Shown: positions 21,257-32,951 of the stretch, one piece after another | How the letters are laid out: every line of letters begins with the position of its first letter | Position numbering within the stretch: position 1 is the stretch's first letter | NCBI GenBank assembly: GCA_010015675.1 | Contig: ML976992.1 | Span: forward strand, 126,730-190,729 | From: Byssothecium circinans | Taxonomy: Eukaryota > Ascomycota > Dothideomycetes > Pleosporales > Massarinaceae | Direction of reading: 5' to 3' | DNA: 64,000 nt | The notes under the pieces: model-generated | The model's database searches: none | The model's input: only the letters and a program-made list of their open reading frames with translations | What the model was told of the DNA's origin: nothing | Position numbers and translations under genes: made by a program

Positions 21257-24159
21257 ATGTCGGAATCACCAGACGACGGCTTTTTCAACGATCCGAGGCA
21301 GAATACGGACACGAACGAGACCAGACAGTCGCCCTACAGCGCAAACGGACAGACAGCACCGGGCGACGATGGGGCGGGCAAAACGAAGCGAATAGCTTGC
21401 GTGCTGTGTCGGAAGAGAAAGTTGCGATGCGACGGTGCGCGACCGACGTGCTCGACGTGCAAACGCCTCTCGCACGATTGCGCGTACGATGAGAAGCGGA
21501 AGAAGAGCGGACCGAAGAGGGGATATGTGAAGTTGTTGGAGGCTCGTCTGCGTGCGTCGCTGCCCACCCACCCCGGGGGACATGACATGACTAGCCGCTA
21601 ATCGTGCACACAGAGCAAGTCGAGACGCTGCTCAAGAACCAAGACAGCACCGACACGGCCAACGACTCGGCCCGCCCGGATTCCACCACAGCCTATGTTG
21701 CAAACACATTACAGGCACCGCTGCCGAATTCGGGCGATTTCGTCGCGACGTCGGAGAGGAATCCCATAAACATCTCACCAGCACCAGATGGACTCCCGAA
21801 CAATGGCGCGAGGGGGAATGCGGCAGAGGGCGACTTTCCTTGGGAGATGATAGGCCTCGGACTGGACGAACCGCTACCTCCGCAAGATGTCATGGATGAA
21901 CTGTACCAGATCTACTTTACAAAGGTGCACCCGGCCTTTCCCATCATACACAAGCCGCGCTTCATGGCCGCCATGAACCTCGCGCCACACATGCGACCGC
22001 CCGTGGGTCTACGCTATATCATGTGGACTCTGGCCGCCTCCATCACCGACAAGTATGATGCGCTGCAGGAGCATTTCTACCAACGAGCGAGGAAGTACGC
22101 CCAGTCGGATGAGATGAAAGGGCACGGCGAATCAACCATCACCCTCGCACATAGCCAGATGTGGGTCTTGACTGCGGTCTATGAATTTAGGCTCATGTAT
22201 TTCCCCCGAGCGTGGCTGTCATCAGGCCGCGCAACACGCCTTTCACAAATGATGCAGCTTCATCGCCTTGACGGTGTAGGTCTTGATGTAAAACAGTGTC
22301 TCCCGCCGCCCAAAGACTGGACCGAGCGCGAAGAGAGGAGGAGGACGTTCTGGATGGTCTTCTGCATAGACCGATACGCAAGTATCGGAACTGGCTGGCC
22401 AATGTCTATCGACGAGAGAGATGTAAGACCGCCACATGGAAGTGGCATGCTTCATATTTCTGACAATGCATAGATCATGACAAACCTGCCCGCCAGCGAA
22501 GATGCGTTCGATAAGAGCAAGCCCATGCCTACCAGCTCGCTTGATCAGTCCCTCACTGCAAGCGGCCTGGGCAATCTACAGTCATTTGGCGGTATTGTGT
22601 TGACCGCAGCACTCCTCGGTCGGAATCTACTACACCTACATAGACCTGGGCCTGACGACCACGATGACGACCTGAACGGTGGCTTCTGGAAACGACACCG
22701 CAGCATTGAGAACCTTCTTCTCCAGATTGCTCTCGGACTACCCGACCACTTGAGGGTGCCCAGCGGATTGCAAGACCCAAATGTGGTCTTCTTGAACATG
22801 AGTATCCATACGTCGGTTATCTGTCTTCACCAAGCCGCCATCTTCAAAGCTGACAAACATCGCTTACCCATCAATGTCAGCAATGAAAGCAAAATTCGCT
22901 GTGTGACAGCAGGGGCTGAGATAGCGTCATTGATGAGGATGATCAGCCACATGGATTTGGCGACGGCAAGCTTCTATACTTTCCCTCCTAGTCTTCTTGC
23001 ACTGACTTGAGCAGATGAACCCGTTCATATCCTTCTGCGTGTATGTGGCCGCACGCGTCTTCGTCCAATACCTTAAATCTCGCCCGAAAGACCAACAAAT
23101 GAACTCGTCTCTACAATTCTTGCTCCAGGCTATGCAAGCCCTGCGGCGCAAGAATCCTCTCACAGAATCCTTCCTTGTACAACTTGATCTCGACCTAGAA
23201 AGTGCGGGTATCCCTGGCCTCCGGAAGCCATATATACCTGCATGTTCAGGGGTAAGCTCCTCCATGAACTCTGACAGGAATGGCATGGGAAGAATGCAAC
23301 CGCACAAACACGTTGAGTAAGCCATTACCCCCTGAACCTTTGCTGACTTGCGGCACGTCAATAGCCAGCGACTTCGATACCCGTGAACACTGACGCCGTT
23401 GGTTGTAGTCCTCTGTTCGAAATTCGCGACAGCCAGAACCCAAATGCGCCGATGAATCAATTCAAACCACTAGAGAGCCTCCACGCACCACAGAATCGCA
23501 CACCAGGTCCACCGTTTCATCTCTCAAGTGTGAACGATGTTAATCTGGACACCTCGCAAAACAGCCAATTTATGACATCGCAAACGGCTGGAAACGAAAT
23601 GAACCCTCCATCGAACCCATTTAACTTGGGAGATGGTAATCAGATGGACATGTCGCCAGAAGGAAACGCAGACATGCCCAGTCCCGCAACATCGAATTCG
23701 AGAACGCATTCCCAATCCGGCGGCGGGTCAACTTCGCATTCTTCCTACTCCCCGGGCCAACACACAGAACATATACCCTACCGACCCTCCCCCCGCATGT
23801 CAAACCAAGTACCCTTGGCCCGCCAACAAATGCCAGTGCAAGCTCAGCCCTCACCCTCCACCAGCACCGCCAACATGAACAGCAACATCAACGCCAACAC
23901 AACCTTCTTCACCGCAAACGAAGACATGTTTGCCAGCATGTATGGTGGTGCGGGTACCATGGGTGGTGGCGATGGTTTGGGCAATGGCTTCGTGATGAAC
24001 AATGACTGGGATATGGGCGTCGGTATTGGAGTCGGCGGTGCACCTGGAATGACACCGATGAGCGAAGGGACTTGGAACCAGATGCTCGAAAGTATCAACA
24101 TGGACTGGAATGGAATGGGAACTGGGACACCGCACGGAGCGGATTCAACGAACCGGTAA
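21257..24159 (+). CDS. Zn2Cys6 fungal transcription factor (875 aa) with GC-AG intron
   Basis: Five exons: 21257-21551, 21614-22422, 22474-22965, 23015-23251 and 23365-24159. The zinc cluster lies near residues 48-75 with spacing C-X2-C-X6-C-X6-C-X2-C-X6-C. A basic linker (KKSGPKRGYVKLLEARL) runs across the first splice into a short coiled coil (QQVETLLK), the usual dimerisation element. The fungal-specific middle region follows: IYFTKVHPAFPIIHKPRF, then REERRRTFWMVFCIDRYAS with the typical helix and DERD. The last exon is Asn/Gln/Ser/Pro/Gly-rich and disordered, probably the activation region. The third intron begins GC, not GT (22966-23014). The join restores HMDLAT-MNPFISFCVYVAARVF, which is continuous family-like sequence. 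The fourth intron is the least certain. Nuclear; targets unknown. It shows no link to a metabolic cluster in this window. Confidence 0.85.
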
Positions 24160-24866
24160 AAAACAGCATAATGGGTTATACAGTTATTTGATGAAGCAGT
24201 GGCCGGAACATTTGGCTTTGACCTTGGGCTGGATTGGTATACCCACTTTCGCTTTTTCAGAGCGGTTTGCGACTAGGTCAAACTTGTTATATATAAGGAT
24301 CTTGGCTTGAATGAGGCGTTTTGGGAAATTCGGCTTGATTAGGGCAGCTTGTTGGCTGGATCGGAATTGCTCACGCCACTCCTAAATGTATATTCATATC
24401 AACGGTCTACAACTTATTTAACCAAATGTACCAGCCTCCCTCATCCTCGTTAATGATCTGGCGTGTAATAGATTACTGCAACCTGGCAGGTAGAAGCTAG
24501 GTTTATATCATATTATTCTTGATCCGCCTACGATTGGCATGCTTTTCAGCGAGTCTTGTACTGACAAGGATGAATTGTGTGAAACTGATCGACCATTGTT
24601 TTAACTTGCCTTAGGAGACTTGCAGATTCTTCGTCCCATTTCTCCACATTACTACGAGCAGAAATTTGGAGACATTCTCAACCTCATGAACTCCAATAAA
24701 GCATACCCAACCTTCCGACCCATAGCCGTAGTCTCTATAAACTTTCATACTTCACAAAAAGAAAAGGGTATCATATCCCATAACCATCAAAGCACCAAAC
24801 GCCCTCGCCATGCTGCAAAACACAAACCCCAACCCTCCCCCTCAAACCATCTCCCAAACCCTCTCC
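24160..24866. other. convergent intergenic region
   Basis: Between the 3' ends of the Zn2Cys6 gene and the G-patch gene. AT-rich, with no supported frame. Confidence 0.55.
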
Positions 24867-25598
24867 TCACTTCAACCCATGATCCACCTCGCCCCTCCCA
24901 AACAAGTGTCTCTCCACCCTCTCATCCCCATAAAACATCCTTTGCAGCCTCTCATGCCTCTTCTTCTTCCCCGCCTCCAACTTCCTCACCCTCCCCGCAT
25001 CAAGCCCAACAACCCTTGGAGCTTGCCCCTCCCTCTTCTCCCTCTTCTCCCTCTCCACACGCTTCCTATCTACGCCCAAACCCAACTTATCCCGCTTCTC
25101 TCGCGGTATAATCGGGAATAGTTGACCCTGGCCAGAAGCACCGAGTCCTACGCGCGCATCGACGTCGAAGCCGTGTTTCTCGAGGTACTTGAGGCCGTAG
25201 CGCGTACGGTCGACGCCAGAGGGGATCGGCGCAAGGGGAAGTGCGGCTTGGTGTGCGGGGGAGAGGTAGTGTGCCCGGTCATCGCTTTCTTTGACGGGGG
25301 CGTTGCAGATGCCGCAGAGGGGGCTGGCGGTGGGTTGTGGGGCGGGTTTGCCGTTAGGGAAGACGATGGCGAGGTAGGCTTCTGCTAGGGACGTGGCTTT
25401 GGGGGGTTCGCTTGGAGGGGGGGATGTTGGCGCGGCGGGGACGAAGGGTATGGGGTTTCGCCAGAGGCCACGGCCGTAGGCGGGGTGTTGGACGAAGGGC
25501 GCGGTGGAGATGTCGGCGTCGTTGTAGCGCGTGTCTTCTGGGAGGCTGGGGGTTGAGTTTGGGTCGACGTCTTCGGTGTAGGGCTCCCCGGCGGTCAT
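24867..25598 (-). CDS. G-patch domain protein with CxxC/H-type finger
   Basis: Single exon, 243 residues. The central part has LCGICNAPVKESDD followed by HYLSPAHQ, a plausible C2H2-like zinc finger. It is followed by a G-patch-like stretch: RYGLKYLEKHGFDVDARVGLG, then GQGQLFPI and LGLG. G-patch motifs activate DEAH-box helicases or bind RNA in splicing and ribosome assembly. The finger plus G-patch order recalls human GPANK1-type proteins, and that relation is inference. The C-terminus is a long basic helix (EKRDKLGLG...KRVEREKREKREG...KKKRHERLQRMFYG). The N-terminus is acidic, then Pro-rich. The ATG at 25598 is the first in frame. It shares a 245-bp divergent promoter with the short-chain dehydrogenase gene. 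Partner helicase unknown. Confidence 0.8.
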   Translation of the reverse strand: MTAGEPYTEDVDPNSTPSLPEDTRYNDADISTAPFVQHPAYGRGLWRNPIPFVPAAPTSPPPSEPPKATSLAEAYLAIVFPNGKPAPQPTASPLCGICNAPVKESDDRAHYLSPAHQAALPLAPIPSGVDRTRYGLKYLEKHGFDVDARVGLGASGQGQLFPIIPREKRDKLGLGVDRKRVEREKREKREGQAPRVVGLDAGRVRKLEAGKKKRHERLQRMFYGDERVERHLFGRGEVDHGLK

Positions 25599-25843
25599 GG
25601 TTGTGGAGGAAGGTCGGTCGCAGTTGTGTTGTTGTGTAATGAGTGTGAATGAAGAAAAATTGTCCCTGTCTCCTCCAGCGCGTTGCTTCGAAGCTCAATC
25701 GATGTATAAAAAAAGTTCTGGAGGCTCCCGCGCTGTCACATGTTTTCGATGACGCCACAAGGGTCCGTTTCTTGGCATTTCCAACGTTCGGTCTCATTCC
25801 GAAATATATTTCATAGACTAGTCTATCCCTTCAAAACTCAGCC

Positions 25844-27156
25844 ATGCCCGTCCACATACTCGCCAGAGGCTGGTCCGAGGGCATATCCGCCGTACCCTAT
25901 GGATGGACGCTCGTCAAGATAGCCCCATGGCTCGCAGTCCTTGGTCTGCTAAAATGGTACTTCAACGGCGCAGTGAATAGCTCGGAGCGCAACATGCACT
26001 CCAAGGTAGTAATGATGACGGCAAGCTCCTCCCCTGGCATCCCTTTCAAGGGAAAGGAACATAGCTCATGTCTTGATAGGGAGGCACATCCGGCATCGGC
26101 GCCGAAGTAGCAAAAGGCCTAGCCACGAGAGGCGCCCAAATCATCCTCCTAACCCAACACTCGCTCACCGACCCCTTCCTCGTCGACTACATCGAAGACC
26201 TGCGCGAGCAAACTGGCAACGAGCTCATTACCGCCGAACAAGTCGATCTCGCTTCCCTCCACAGCATCCGCGGCTTCGCGACGAAATGGATAGACAATAT
26301 GCCCCCGCGGCGTCTCGATGCCGTCATTCTCTGCGCGAACACACGCACCCCGCCAGGCGGGAAAGCGACCATGACAGTGGATGGTCTGGAGGCTACCTGG
26401 GGGATTAATTATATGGCGAATTTCCATCTGCTGAGCATACTGAGTCCGGCGCTCCGCGCACAGCCGCCGGATAGGGATGTGAGGGTTATTTTAGGGACGT
26501 GTAGTTCGTACATGGGTGGGCATATCCCCGAGAATTTTGACACGGCATCGTCATCTTCTACAGCGAGCAAGAAGACGAAGAAAGGTGGAAAGGCGGGAGG
26601 GGCGGTTCCTTTTACCCCTGGTACCGTTTACTCGACTTCCAAACTTGCCCTCATGAGCTTCGCCCAGTCCTTTCAGAAACACCTCTCCAATTACGCGCGC
26701 CCGGATAAGAAACCAATGAATACACGCGTCATCCTCGTCGACCCGGGTTGGACGCGCACACCGGGCATGCGCCGCTTTCTCACTTTCGGCAGTCTGTGGG
26801 GTCTGTTCGTCTACCTGATAACGTGGCCTTTGTGGTGGTTAGTGCTCAAGAGCGCGGATCAAGGGGCGCAGAGTTTCTTGTATGCGGCGATGGAGGAACA
26901 ATATGGCAGGGGTGAAGGTGGCTGGTTGTTGAAGGAGTGTAGGAAAATGGAGATTATGAGGAAGGAGGTTGGGGATGAGGCGATGCAAAAGAGGCTGTGG
27001 GAGATTAGTGAACAGACGATTGAGAAGTTGGAGAAGGAGGGGGCGAAGAGACGGGCGGCGGAGAAGGGTGCTGAGGAGAAGAAGGGAAAGACGGAAGGGA
27101 AGGGGACGGGGAAGGAGAGTTCGAATGGGACAGCGAAGCAGAGGAAGGGCAAATGA
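25844..27156 (+). CDS. membrane-anchored short-chain dehydrogenase/reductase with GC-AG intron
   Basis: Two exons, 25844-26020 and 26080-27156, give 417 residues. An N-terminal hydrophobic helix (WLAVLGLLKWYF region, residues 30-45) precedes the Rossmann start KVVMMTGGTSGIGAE, the TGxxxGxG cofactor motif. Later come LDAVILCAN (NAG-like), GTCSS with the catalytic Ser position, and YSTSK (YxxxK). A second hydrophobic stretch (GLFVYLITWPLWWLVL) and a long Lys/Glu tail complete the protein, so it is probably an ER- or lipid-droplet-bound oxidoreductase. The overall layout resembles the yeast YNL181W (Pbr1) group; I am moderately sure of that. The 59-nt intron starts GC, preceded by ACG. The join is forced by the TGGTSGIG motif, whereas any GT donor nearby would destroy it. 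Substrate unknown. Confidence 0.88.
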
Positions 27157-27539
27157 GGTCTGCTTGCATGTGTCAAAAACCAAAGCATGAAGTACATGAC
27201 TGTATACGAACATATACACCATTCAAGAATGAGCGAGGCCTCTCATCACCGCACCAAAGGACGGGTCCTATTGTATATGATGTTGATTGCGTTCCTAGAT
27301 ATACACGACTCCCAAACGCCCAACAGCGCCTATTCCTTGCTCCCAAAACATACGACTACTACTCCAGAATATGCTTTTTTCTTTTCTACCGTGTACATGA
27401 ACCGCATGCAACAATTCATCGAAACTTACGAAAACACCGTCTTCGCCATTACTTCCTCCACTGTATGTAGAACATCAACCCCTTCAGGACCAGCCCGATG
27501 ATTTTGAGAGGAGAGGAGGGAAAGGGAGAGAAAATGCGA
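27157..27539. other. convergent intergenic region
   Basis: Between the 3' ends of the SDR gene and the LIM gene. Two overlapping plus-strand frames here are short and not supported. Confidence 0.55.
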
Positions 27540-30500
27540 TTAAGCCTTCAACCTCCTCTCCTCACACTTCACACAGACCGGATCCTGCGACTCGCCGCGA
27601 AGGAAGTACCTCCCATCATCAAACGGACCAGAGCACTCCTACCACGCATTAGCCTTGTCCTACAACCAACCAACTTCTACTTCTCAGAGAAAAGGGGGAG
27701 ACGACTTACCACACAACAAAAACACCCAACATGCCACTCAAACCCGAGCGCCTTAACCACCGTCTCAGTAACCGGACGTTTACACTTCCTACACTTTGTA
27801 CTATAGCGATTGGTATGACACCCAACGCACCAAGCATACCCCTCCTTCTCCACAAACGGGGTGCTGCTATCAAACGGATCGCCGCACTGCGCGCAGAAGA
27901 AGTGTCCAGGGTGCCATTCCGCACCGCACGCGACGACGACCTCGCCTTCAATGGGCGTCTTGCAGGATTTGCAGCGCGGGGAGAAGAGCTCGTGGAAATC
28001 GAGGTGGCAGTAGAAGCGTGTGGATTCGTCGTGGGCGTCTTCGGCGTCTAGGCGTTGCATGTCATCGATGGTAGGGTGCGTGGGGAGGAACTCGATATCT
28101 TCACCGGCGAGACGGGCACGGATCCGAGCGATGCGTGCGGAGCGGCTGGAGTCGGGTTCTGGGTAGAAGGCTACGCATTCGAGATGCTCGCCACAGTGGT
28201 GGCAGAGGAAGCACTCGGGATGGAAGCGTGAGCCGCCTGCGGAGACGATACGACCTGCGATGGGGAGAGCACATTGCTCGCAAAGGGCGCCGGTGCGGAC
28301 GCTGGTAGGTGTCCAGTGTGAGCGCGGGTTTGTGGTAGGGGTGCTGCGGGCATTGAAGGATTTACGTGCTGCCATCTTAGGATCGGGGAGAGGGCGTGTA
28401 GAGCCCCCTAACCCGCTAGCATTGACAGAGGGTATGGACGGTGTCACTGAGATGGAGGGCGCGTTGACCTTAGGAGCACCACGGCTTGATACTGGAGTCT
28501 CGTTCATTGATATCGTGGGTATTAATGGTGTGACGGATATAGAGGGAGCATTACTCTTAGGGCCCCGTGCAGGCGTCTCGTTCACAGAGATGGTCGGAAC
28601 AGACGGTGTGGCGGATGTTGAAGGAGCCTTCACGCCCGAACCGCGACCGGGGCAACTGACAGAGATCGACGGCGTCTCTTGGACAGAGATCGTGGGAATG
28701 GGAGGCACTGGAGATGGCTTAGAGCGCGATGAAGGGGCCTGAAAGACGTTTATTGTTGGTACGGATGGCGTGGCGTTTTGAGGAGGAGTGTTGACTTTCC
28801 TTGACGTGGTGGCGCTAGGAAGAGGCCTCGCTGGAGGATCCTCGTAGACGCTGATGGCGGGAGCTTGTGCCCGGCCAACTCTTGTTATGGGAGCAGATGA
28901 AGCTCCTTTGCTCTGGATGGCAGGAACAGGTCGTGAATCAACAGCTTGCTTGGATTTCTCTTCCGTTGCATTGATCGTTGGGACGACAGGAGCAGTGGCG
29001 GCCTTGGATAGAGGACGTGGCCCTTGCGTAGTAGAGTTTAGAGGACGAGGGACGGACCCAGGCAGTGTAGAAATTTCTTCTTTGAGTTCAATCTCTTTGG
29101 GTTTCCAATCCCTCTTGAAGGAGACGATAGGACGACCAGGACTGTCCGAGACCATCGTAGGTGTAGGTAGCTTTGCGCTTCGGTCTTTCAACTTGAAGCC
29201 GGTAGCAGCGCGTAGTTCGTCACTACGGATCTCTTTGCCATCCTTCATCTTGACATCAGCTTTGTTCTCTGCATCAGATGTCCCATCCTCGCTGGTTCTG
29301 GGTGTCGTCGCGTTATTGGTGTAGGCCGCATTACGTGACTGAGAGGGGGCATTTTTGTGGATCTCGTAGCGGTCAAATCGCTTCGTAGCTACGATGGGAT
29401 CCGTACTGGACCTCACGAGGTTGTTGTCCCTGGAGTACTGAACTCGAGCGAAAGGATTGCGACGCATTCCCAGGGGCAGCTTGGCTGGTGCTGGCGGCTT
29501 TGCGACAGCAGGAGCAGGTGCTGGGGCAGGAGTAGCTTGCTCTTCCTCAGGCTCTTCGTAGATCTGATCATCTGGGTTCTTGAAGAGGCTTGCGCTGACC
29601 TTCCTGCGCGAACCGCTGCTCCGGCGTCTATGCTGGGAGTCTGATCCTGCCGAAGCCTTTGGAAGAACCATTGAACCCTCGGTTTTATCATTGAAGCTCA
29701 CTTTGACGGGTGAAGTGGTGAAAGTTGCATTCGCCGTCACGGACGACCCACTAGCAGAACGGTGGCTTTGCAAGCTGCTACTTCTGCTCCCGACCGCGCT
29801 TCCCATCGAATGACGCTTTCTCAGCTTCGAGTTTGTGCGTTGCAGATCCTGCTCTCCTCGGGGCACGCTGCGGCTACGCTCTGAGCCCCCCTTTGCGGAT
29901 GGGTATGGGTACGGGGCACTTGGGCTCGCTCCAGGCGCGTCTGGGTTGCGATGCTTCCACACCAGATCGGCGGCCTCGTCTCTCGCAGCCTCGTAAAGGC
30001 TTTCCTCTGACTTGAGGTCCATCTCTTCCATAGCGATCCTCACCGCGCGTGCTTCCAGGCGCTCGCTCTGGCGCCGACCACCCTCCCTGTATTGAATGCT
30101 CGGAGTCCTGTCTCGTGCAGTCGCCGTACTCGACATGTTTCGACCACGCGGCGGTTGGACAAGCGGTCTTCCTGCGCCTGACACCACCTCGCCAATGCTC
30201 ATGTTCGATGTCGTTCGTTTATGCGCTTTCGAATCGGGAGCGGTTGCCTGTGGGGTATCGACGACGGCATCAGCGTCTTTGAACGTGGAAGTTGTGAGCG
30301 GAGAAATGGCAGGCGAGTCTGCAAATCTGCCAGAAGTTCTGCTTGACCATGTGTTGAAGTGAGCTGGAGGCGGGCGGGAGCCCGTGGGACGCGTTGGGCG
30401 GTTGTTGCGTAGATCTTGTAAATAGTCGGCTATCGTACTTGATTAGATGAGATGGAAGGAATGCTGTGACGGGGTCTGCATACTCATTGACTTGTTGTCC

Positions 30501-30550
30501 ATGTACACCGGGCCAGGCGACGTAGCGCCTTCCCGTCCCCTCGCGTGCAT
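27540..30550 (-). CDS. paxillin-like protein with three C-terminal LIM domains
   Basis: Three exons: 30550-30484, 30429-27710 and 27638-27540, giving 961 residues. The C-terminus carries three LIM zinc modules. The first begins CEQCALPIAGRIVSAGG, with a long insert before its last ligands. The second begins CKSCKTPIEGEVVVACG. The third begins CRKCKRPVTETVVKALG and is split by the last intron before ECSGPFDDGRYF. Fungal paxillin-like proteins (Pxl1) bind actin-ring and polarity factors at the cytokinetic ring and hyphal tip. The first exon was found by splicing MDNKSM to TDYLQDLRNNRPTRP, a start typical of this family. The region between is Ser/Pro-rich and disordered. It contains an internal repeat in which PSISVTP and IPTIS-NETP units recur four or more times (about 28,400-28,800). 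The start ATG at 30550 is the first in that frame. Confidence 0.88.
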
Positions 30551-31165
30551 CTGGAATGTGAGTGTTTACTGCCTCGGTTGATCTGTTTACGTGGGATGAG
30601 TGGATGAACGGCGCACACTCAATGCGTGGCAGTATACGAGCAATTCTTATTATGAAGGGGAATGTTTGGATGAAATTATAAGAACACAATTGCGGTCAAA
30701 GCAAAGTTGCGGTGTTGTCGTGGTCGAGCTCTCCAACGTAGCGTTCTCACATTGGCTCGTTTCCTAGGTGACGCACGTGAGGCTATCCCTGCTGTTCCAT
30801 TTCTGCAGGTCTCTGTCTCACGACCACGCCGGCGCCAAACAAATCGATAGTTCCTCGATGATGCCTGATGTATGGATTAGCGTCGGATCGATCTTCGACT
30901 ATTGCTTGATTCTCAAGAACATGTTTGTGGAATTGTGGGTTTCGTTTCCTAGTTGAGGCCCGAATTCATCGCCGGCGCGACCATACATGCAGTTCGCCCA
31001 AGGCTATGGGAGTGCTTCATGAGCTCTATCAGTATTGGCCCTAATCTGTGCCCTGCCTTTGGTCTATTCAGTCCTTGCTAGCCCGTCTTCACCCCGTTGA
31101 GCTACCGCGAGCCCTGAGGCTTCACGTATCTTGCGCTACATCTTCGCCCAATTACCCTCTATATC
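30551..31165. other. intergenic, nothing recognised
   Basis: Between the LIM gene start and the prefoldin gene end. No supported frame or RNA gene. Confidence 0.55.
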
Positions 31166-31698
31166 TCAGCTGCCCTTTCCTTCCTTCTGACCACCTTCCT
31201 GCGCATTAAGCACCTTAACGCGTATCACTTCCTCCACCATCCTGACGTTGTTCGCCTTCTGGTTGACCACCTGCTCCAAATCCTTCAAGCTGTCCCCCAG
31301 ATCCTTCACCTTGCGCTTGTAAAAGTCTGTCGCATCGTCTGTACTCTTCTCCACGAAAAATCCGGTGCCGATGTCGATCAGGACATGGGTGGAAGACGTG
31401 AGGCGCCCCGGGACATAAAGCGAGGATGTGAGTGGAACAAGAAGCGGCTTGTCGGCGGTGCTCGGATTGACACCTTGCGCGATGGATTTTATGCAGTCGC
31501 TGAACTTGCTCTGAGCCGTACGAAGGGATTGGAATGAGGTCGTGAGGTGCTCGAGCTCGCGGTCAAGCTGTTGCTTCAGTTCTTGCAACTGCGGAACAGG
31601 AAGAGATGTGATCTCGACTGGGCACGTCAGCGGACCATACGGAGAGCAATGAGGTGTTAGCGCTTACTTTGACCGGGCTGGGCTTGTTTGGTCGCCAT
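31166..31698 (-). CDS. gim5: prefoldin subunit 5 (Gim5)
   Basis: Two exons, 31698-31668 and 31617-31166, with a 50-nt intron at phase 1, giving 160 residues. Prefoldin is the six-subunit cytosolic chaperone that hands unfolded actin and tubulin to the CCT chaperonin. The alpha-class subunit fold is visible as two coiled coils, QLQELKQQLDRELEHLTTSFQSLRTAQSKF and a second starting DFYKRKVKDLGDSLKDLEQVV. They flank the beta-hairpin region LLVPLTSSLYVPGRL and VLIDIGTGFFVEKS, which are strongly conserved in subunit 5. Length fits the family (150-165). The short first exon (MATKQAQPGQ) is joined to IEITSLPVPQL. It shares a 182-bp divergent promoter with the JmjC gene. Confidence 0.93.
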
Positions 31699-31880
31699 TG
31701 CGGGCAATTATGTGGGAAGTATGTAGCTTCAAATGTTGGTGAAGGTGATGCCTGCCCCGCCAAACTTGCTGTACGGTAGCGGTCGCGTGGGGCCACTTTT
31801 GGGCACGTGAGAGCGCGACATCCATGGATTTTGGAAACCATCTCGATTGAGTGTCATGCAATACACATTAATTCCATTCC
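31699..31880. promoter_or_regulatory. bidirectional promoter, prefoldin 5 and JmjC gene
   Basis: Only 182 bp separate the two start codons, the tightest divergent pair in the window. A shared promoter is inferred from distance; no factor site is assigned. Confidence 0.5.
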
Positions 31881-32738
31881 ATGTCGAGATCTCTGAAGAA
31901 TCCATTCCGCACATCTATTGCCATCCGAAGCATATCGGCAAGCAGCCGATTCCCGCAGGCAAAGACATTTAACGAAGTAGCGCAAGATGCCGCAAATCTC
32001 AAAACCAACGAACCGATAATCTTCAAGGACCACTTCTGCGATGTACCGGCGATCTCGAAATGGTTTATACCGTCTCAAACAGAGACTGGCTACCACGAGC
32101 TCAATTTTCCGTACTTGAGCAACTGCGGGTCGACCGTTGTGCCTCTGGAGTTGACGCGTTTTGATGCAACTGGAAAGCGAACCGTGTCTTTCGAGCGCTT
32201 TGAAGCGCCACTGTCCCTCCTCCTCTCCCACATGATTAGTTCCGACACTTCTCTAGCACTCTACCTAGCACAATGCTCTCTCAATGATCTTCCGTCCCAA
32301 GTCCAAACCGACATACCCACTCCCGCTCTCATCAATCGCCTCGGTCGCGGTGACATCTATGGCTCCAGCCTCTGGATGGGACGGCCGCCTACGAGAACAC
32401 CGCTACATCGCGACCCGAACCCGAATCTGTTCGTGCAGCTTGCGGGACGAAAAGTAATACGGTTGATGAGGCCTAAACAGGGGACGCGGCTGTATGAACG
32501 CTCACGAGTAGGCCAAGGACACGCGAACATGAGGGGGGATGAGATGATGGCAGGACAAGAGATGGAGCGGCTGGAAAGCGTTGTTTGGGGTGAAGACAGC
32601 AGTGACAATGAGAGTGTGGGCGGCGTCGAGGCGACGTTGGACAGTGGGCAAGCTCTCTTTATTCCACGAGGGTGGTGGCATGCTGTGCGCGGTGTCGGCA
32701 AAGGTGCGAATGCTTCGGCGAACTGGTGGTTCAGATGA
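31881..32738 (+). CDS. JmjC/cupin-like 2-oxoglutarate oxygenase
   Basis: Single exon, 285 residues. The fold is that of JmjC protein hydroxylases such as FIH and JMJD5/7. The iron ligands are HRD (an HxD motif) in TRTPLHRDPNPNLFVQLAGRKVIRL and the distal His in FIPRGWWHAVRG. The Lys in GRK may bind 2-oxoglutarate. Preceding sequence GDIYGSSLWMGRP and the C-terminal ASANWWFR are typical of the small single-domain group. The N-terminal 25 residues are basic, with Ser and Arg and no acids, so a mitochondrial location is possible. The acidic loop GEDSSDNESVGG lies between the two ligand motifs. The substrate is unknown. Transcribed away from prefoldin subunit 5 and upstream of the HEI10-like gene. 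Confidence 0.87.
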   Translation: MSRSLKNPFRTSIAIRSISASSRFPQAKTFNEVAQDAANLKTNEPIIFKDHFCDVPAISKWFIPSQTETGYHELNFPYLSNCGSTVVPLELTRFDATGKRTVSFERFEAPLSLLLSHMISSDTSLALYLAQCSLNDLPSQVQTDIPTPALINRLGRGDIYGSSLWMGRPPTRTPLHRDPNPNLFVQLAGRKVIRLMRPKQGTRLYERSRVGQGHANMRGDEMMAGQEMERLESVVWGEDSSDNESVGGVEATLDSGQALFIPRGWWHAVRGVGKGANASANWWFR

Positions 32739-32951
32739 GGAGGAGAAGCAGACGAAAACAACATGCCATGCCATGCCACGGGTTGCACCTTCTTCAATCT
32801 TGATGATGGGTTAGCGTCTAGGCCAATGCGGCTTCCTCGCCCTGTTGCCGCTCAAACCATTTCAACTTCCTCATCCCGCCGTCCATCAGCACGGCACAGC
32901 TCCTTCACTGACTTGATCTCTTGGTTTGTTCCTCCTTGCTTGCAGTTGGCC

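Noticed and set aside
23252..23364. Extra small exon inside the fourth intron of the second Zn2Cys6 gene
   Set aside because: It would need a 26-nt intron, or puts the last exon in a frame with an early stop. Skipping it keeps phase 0.
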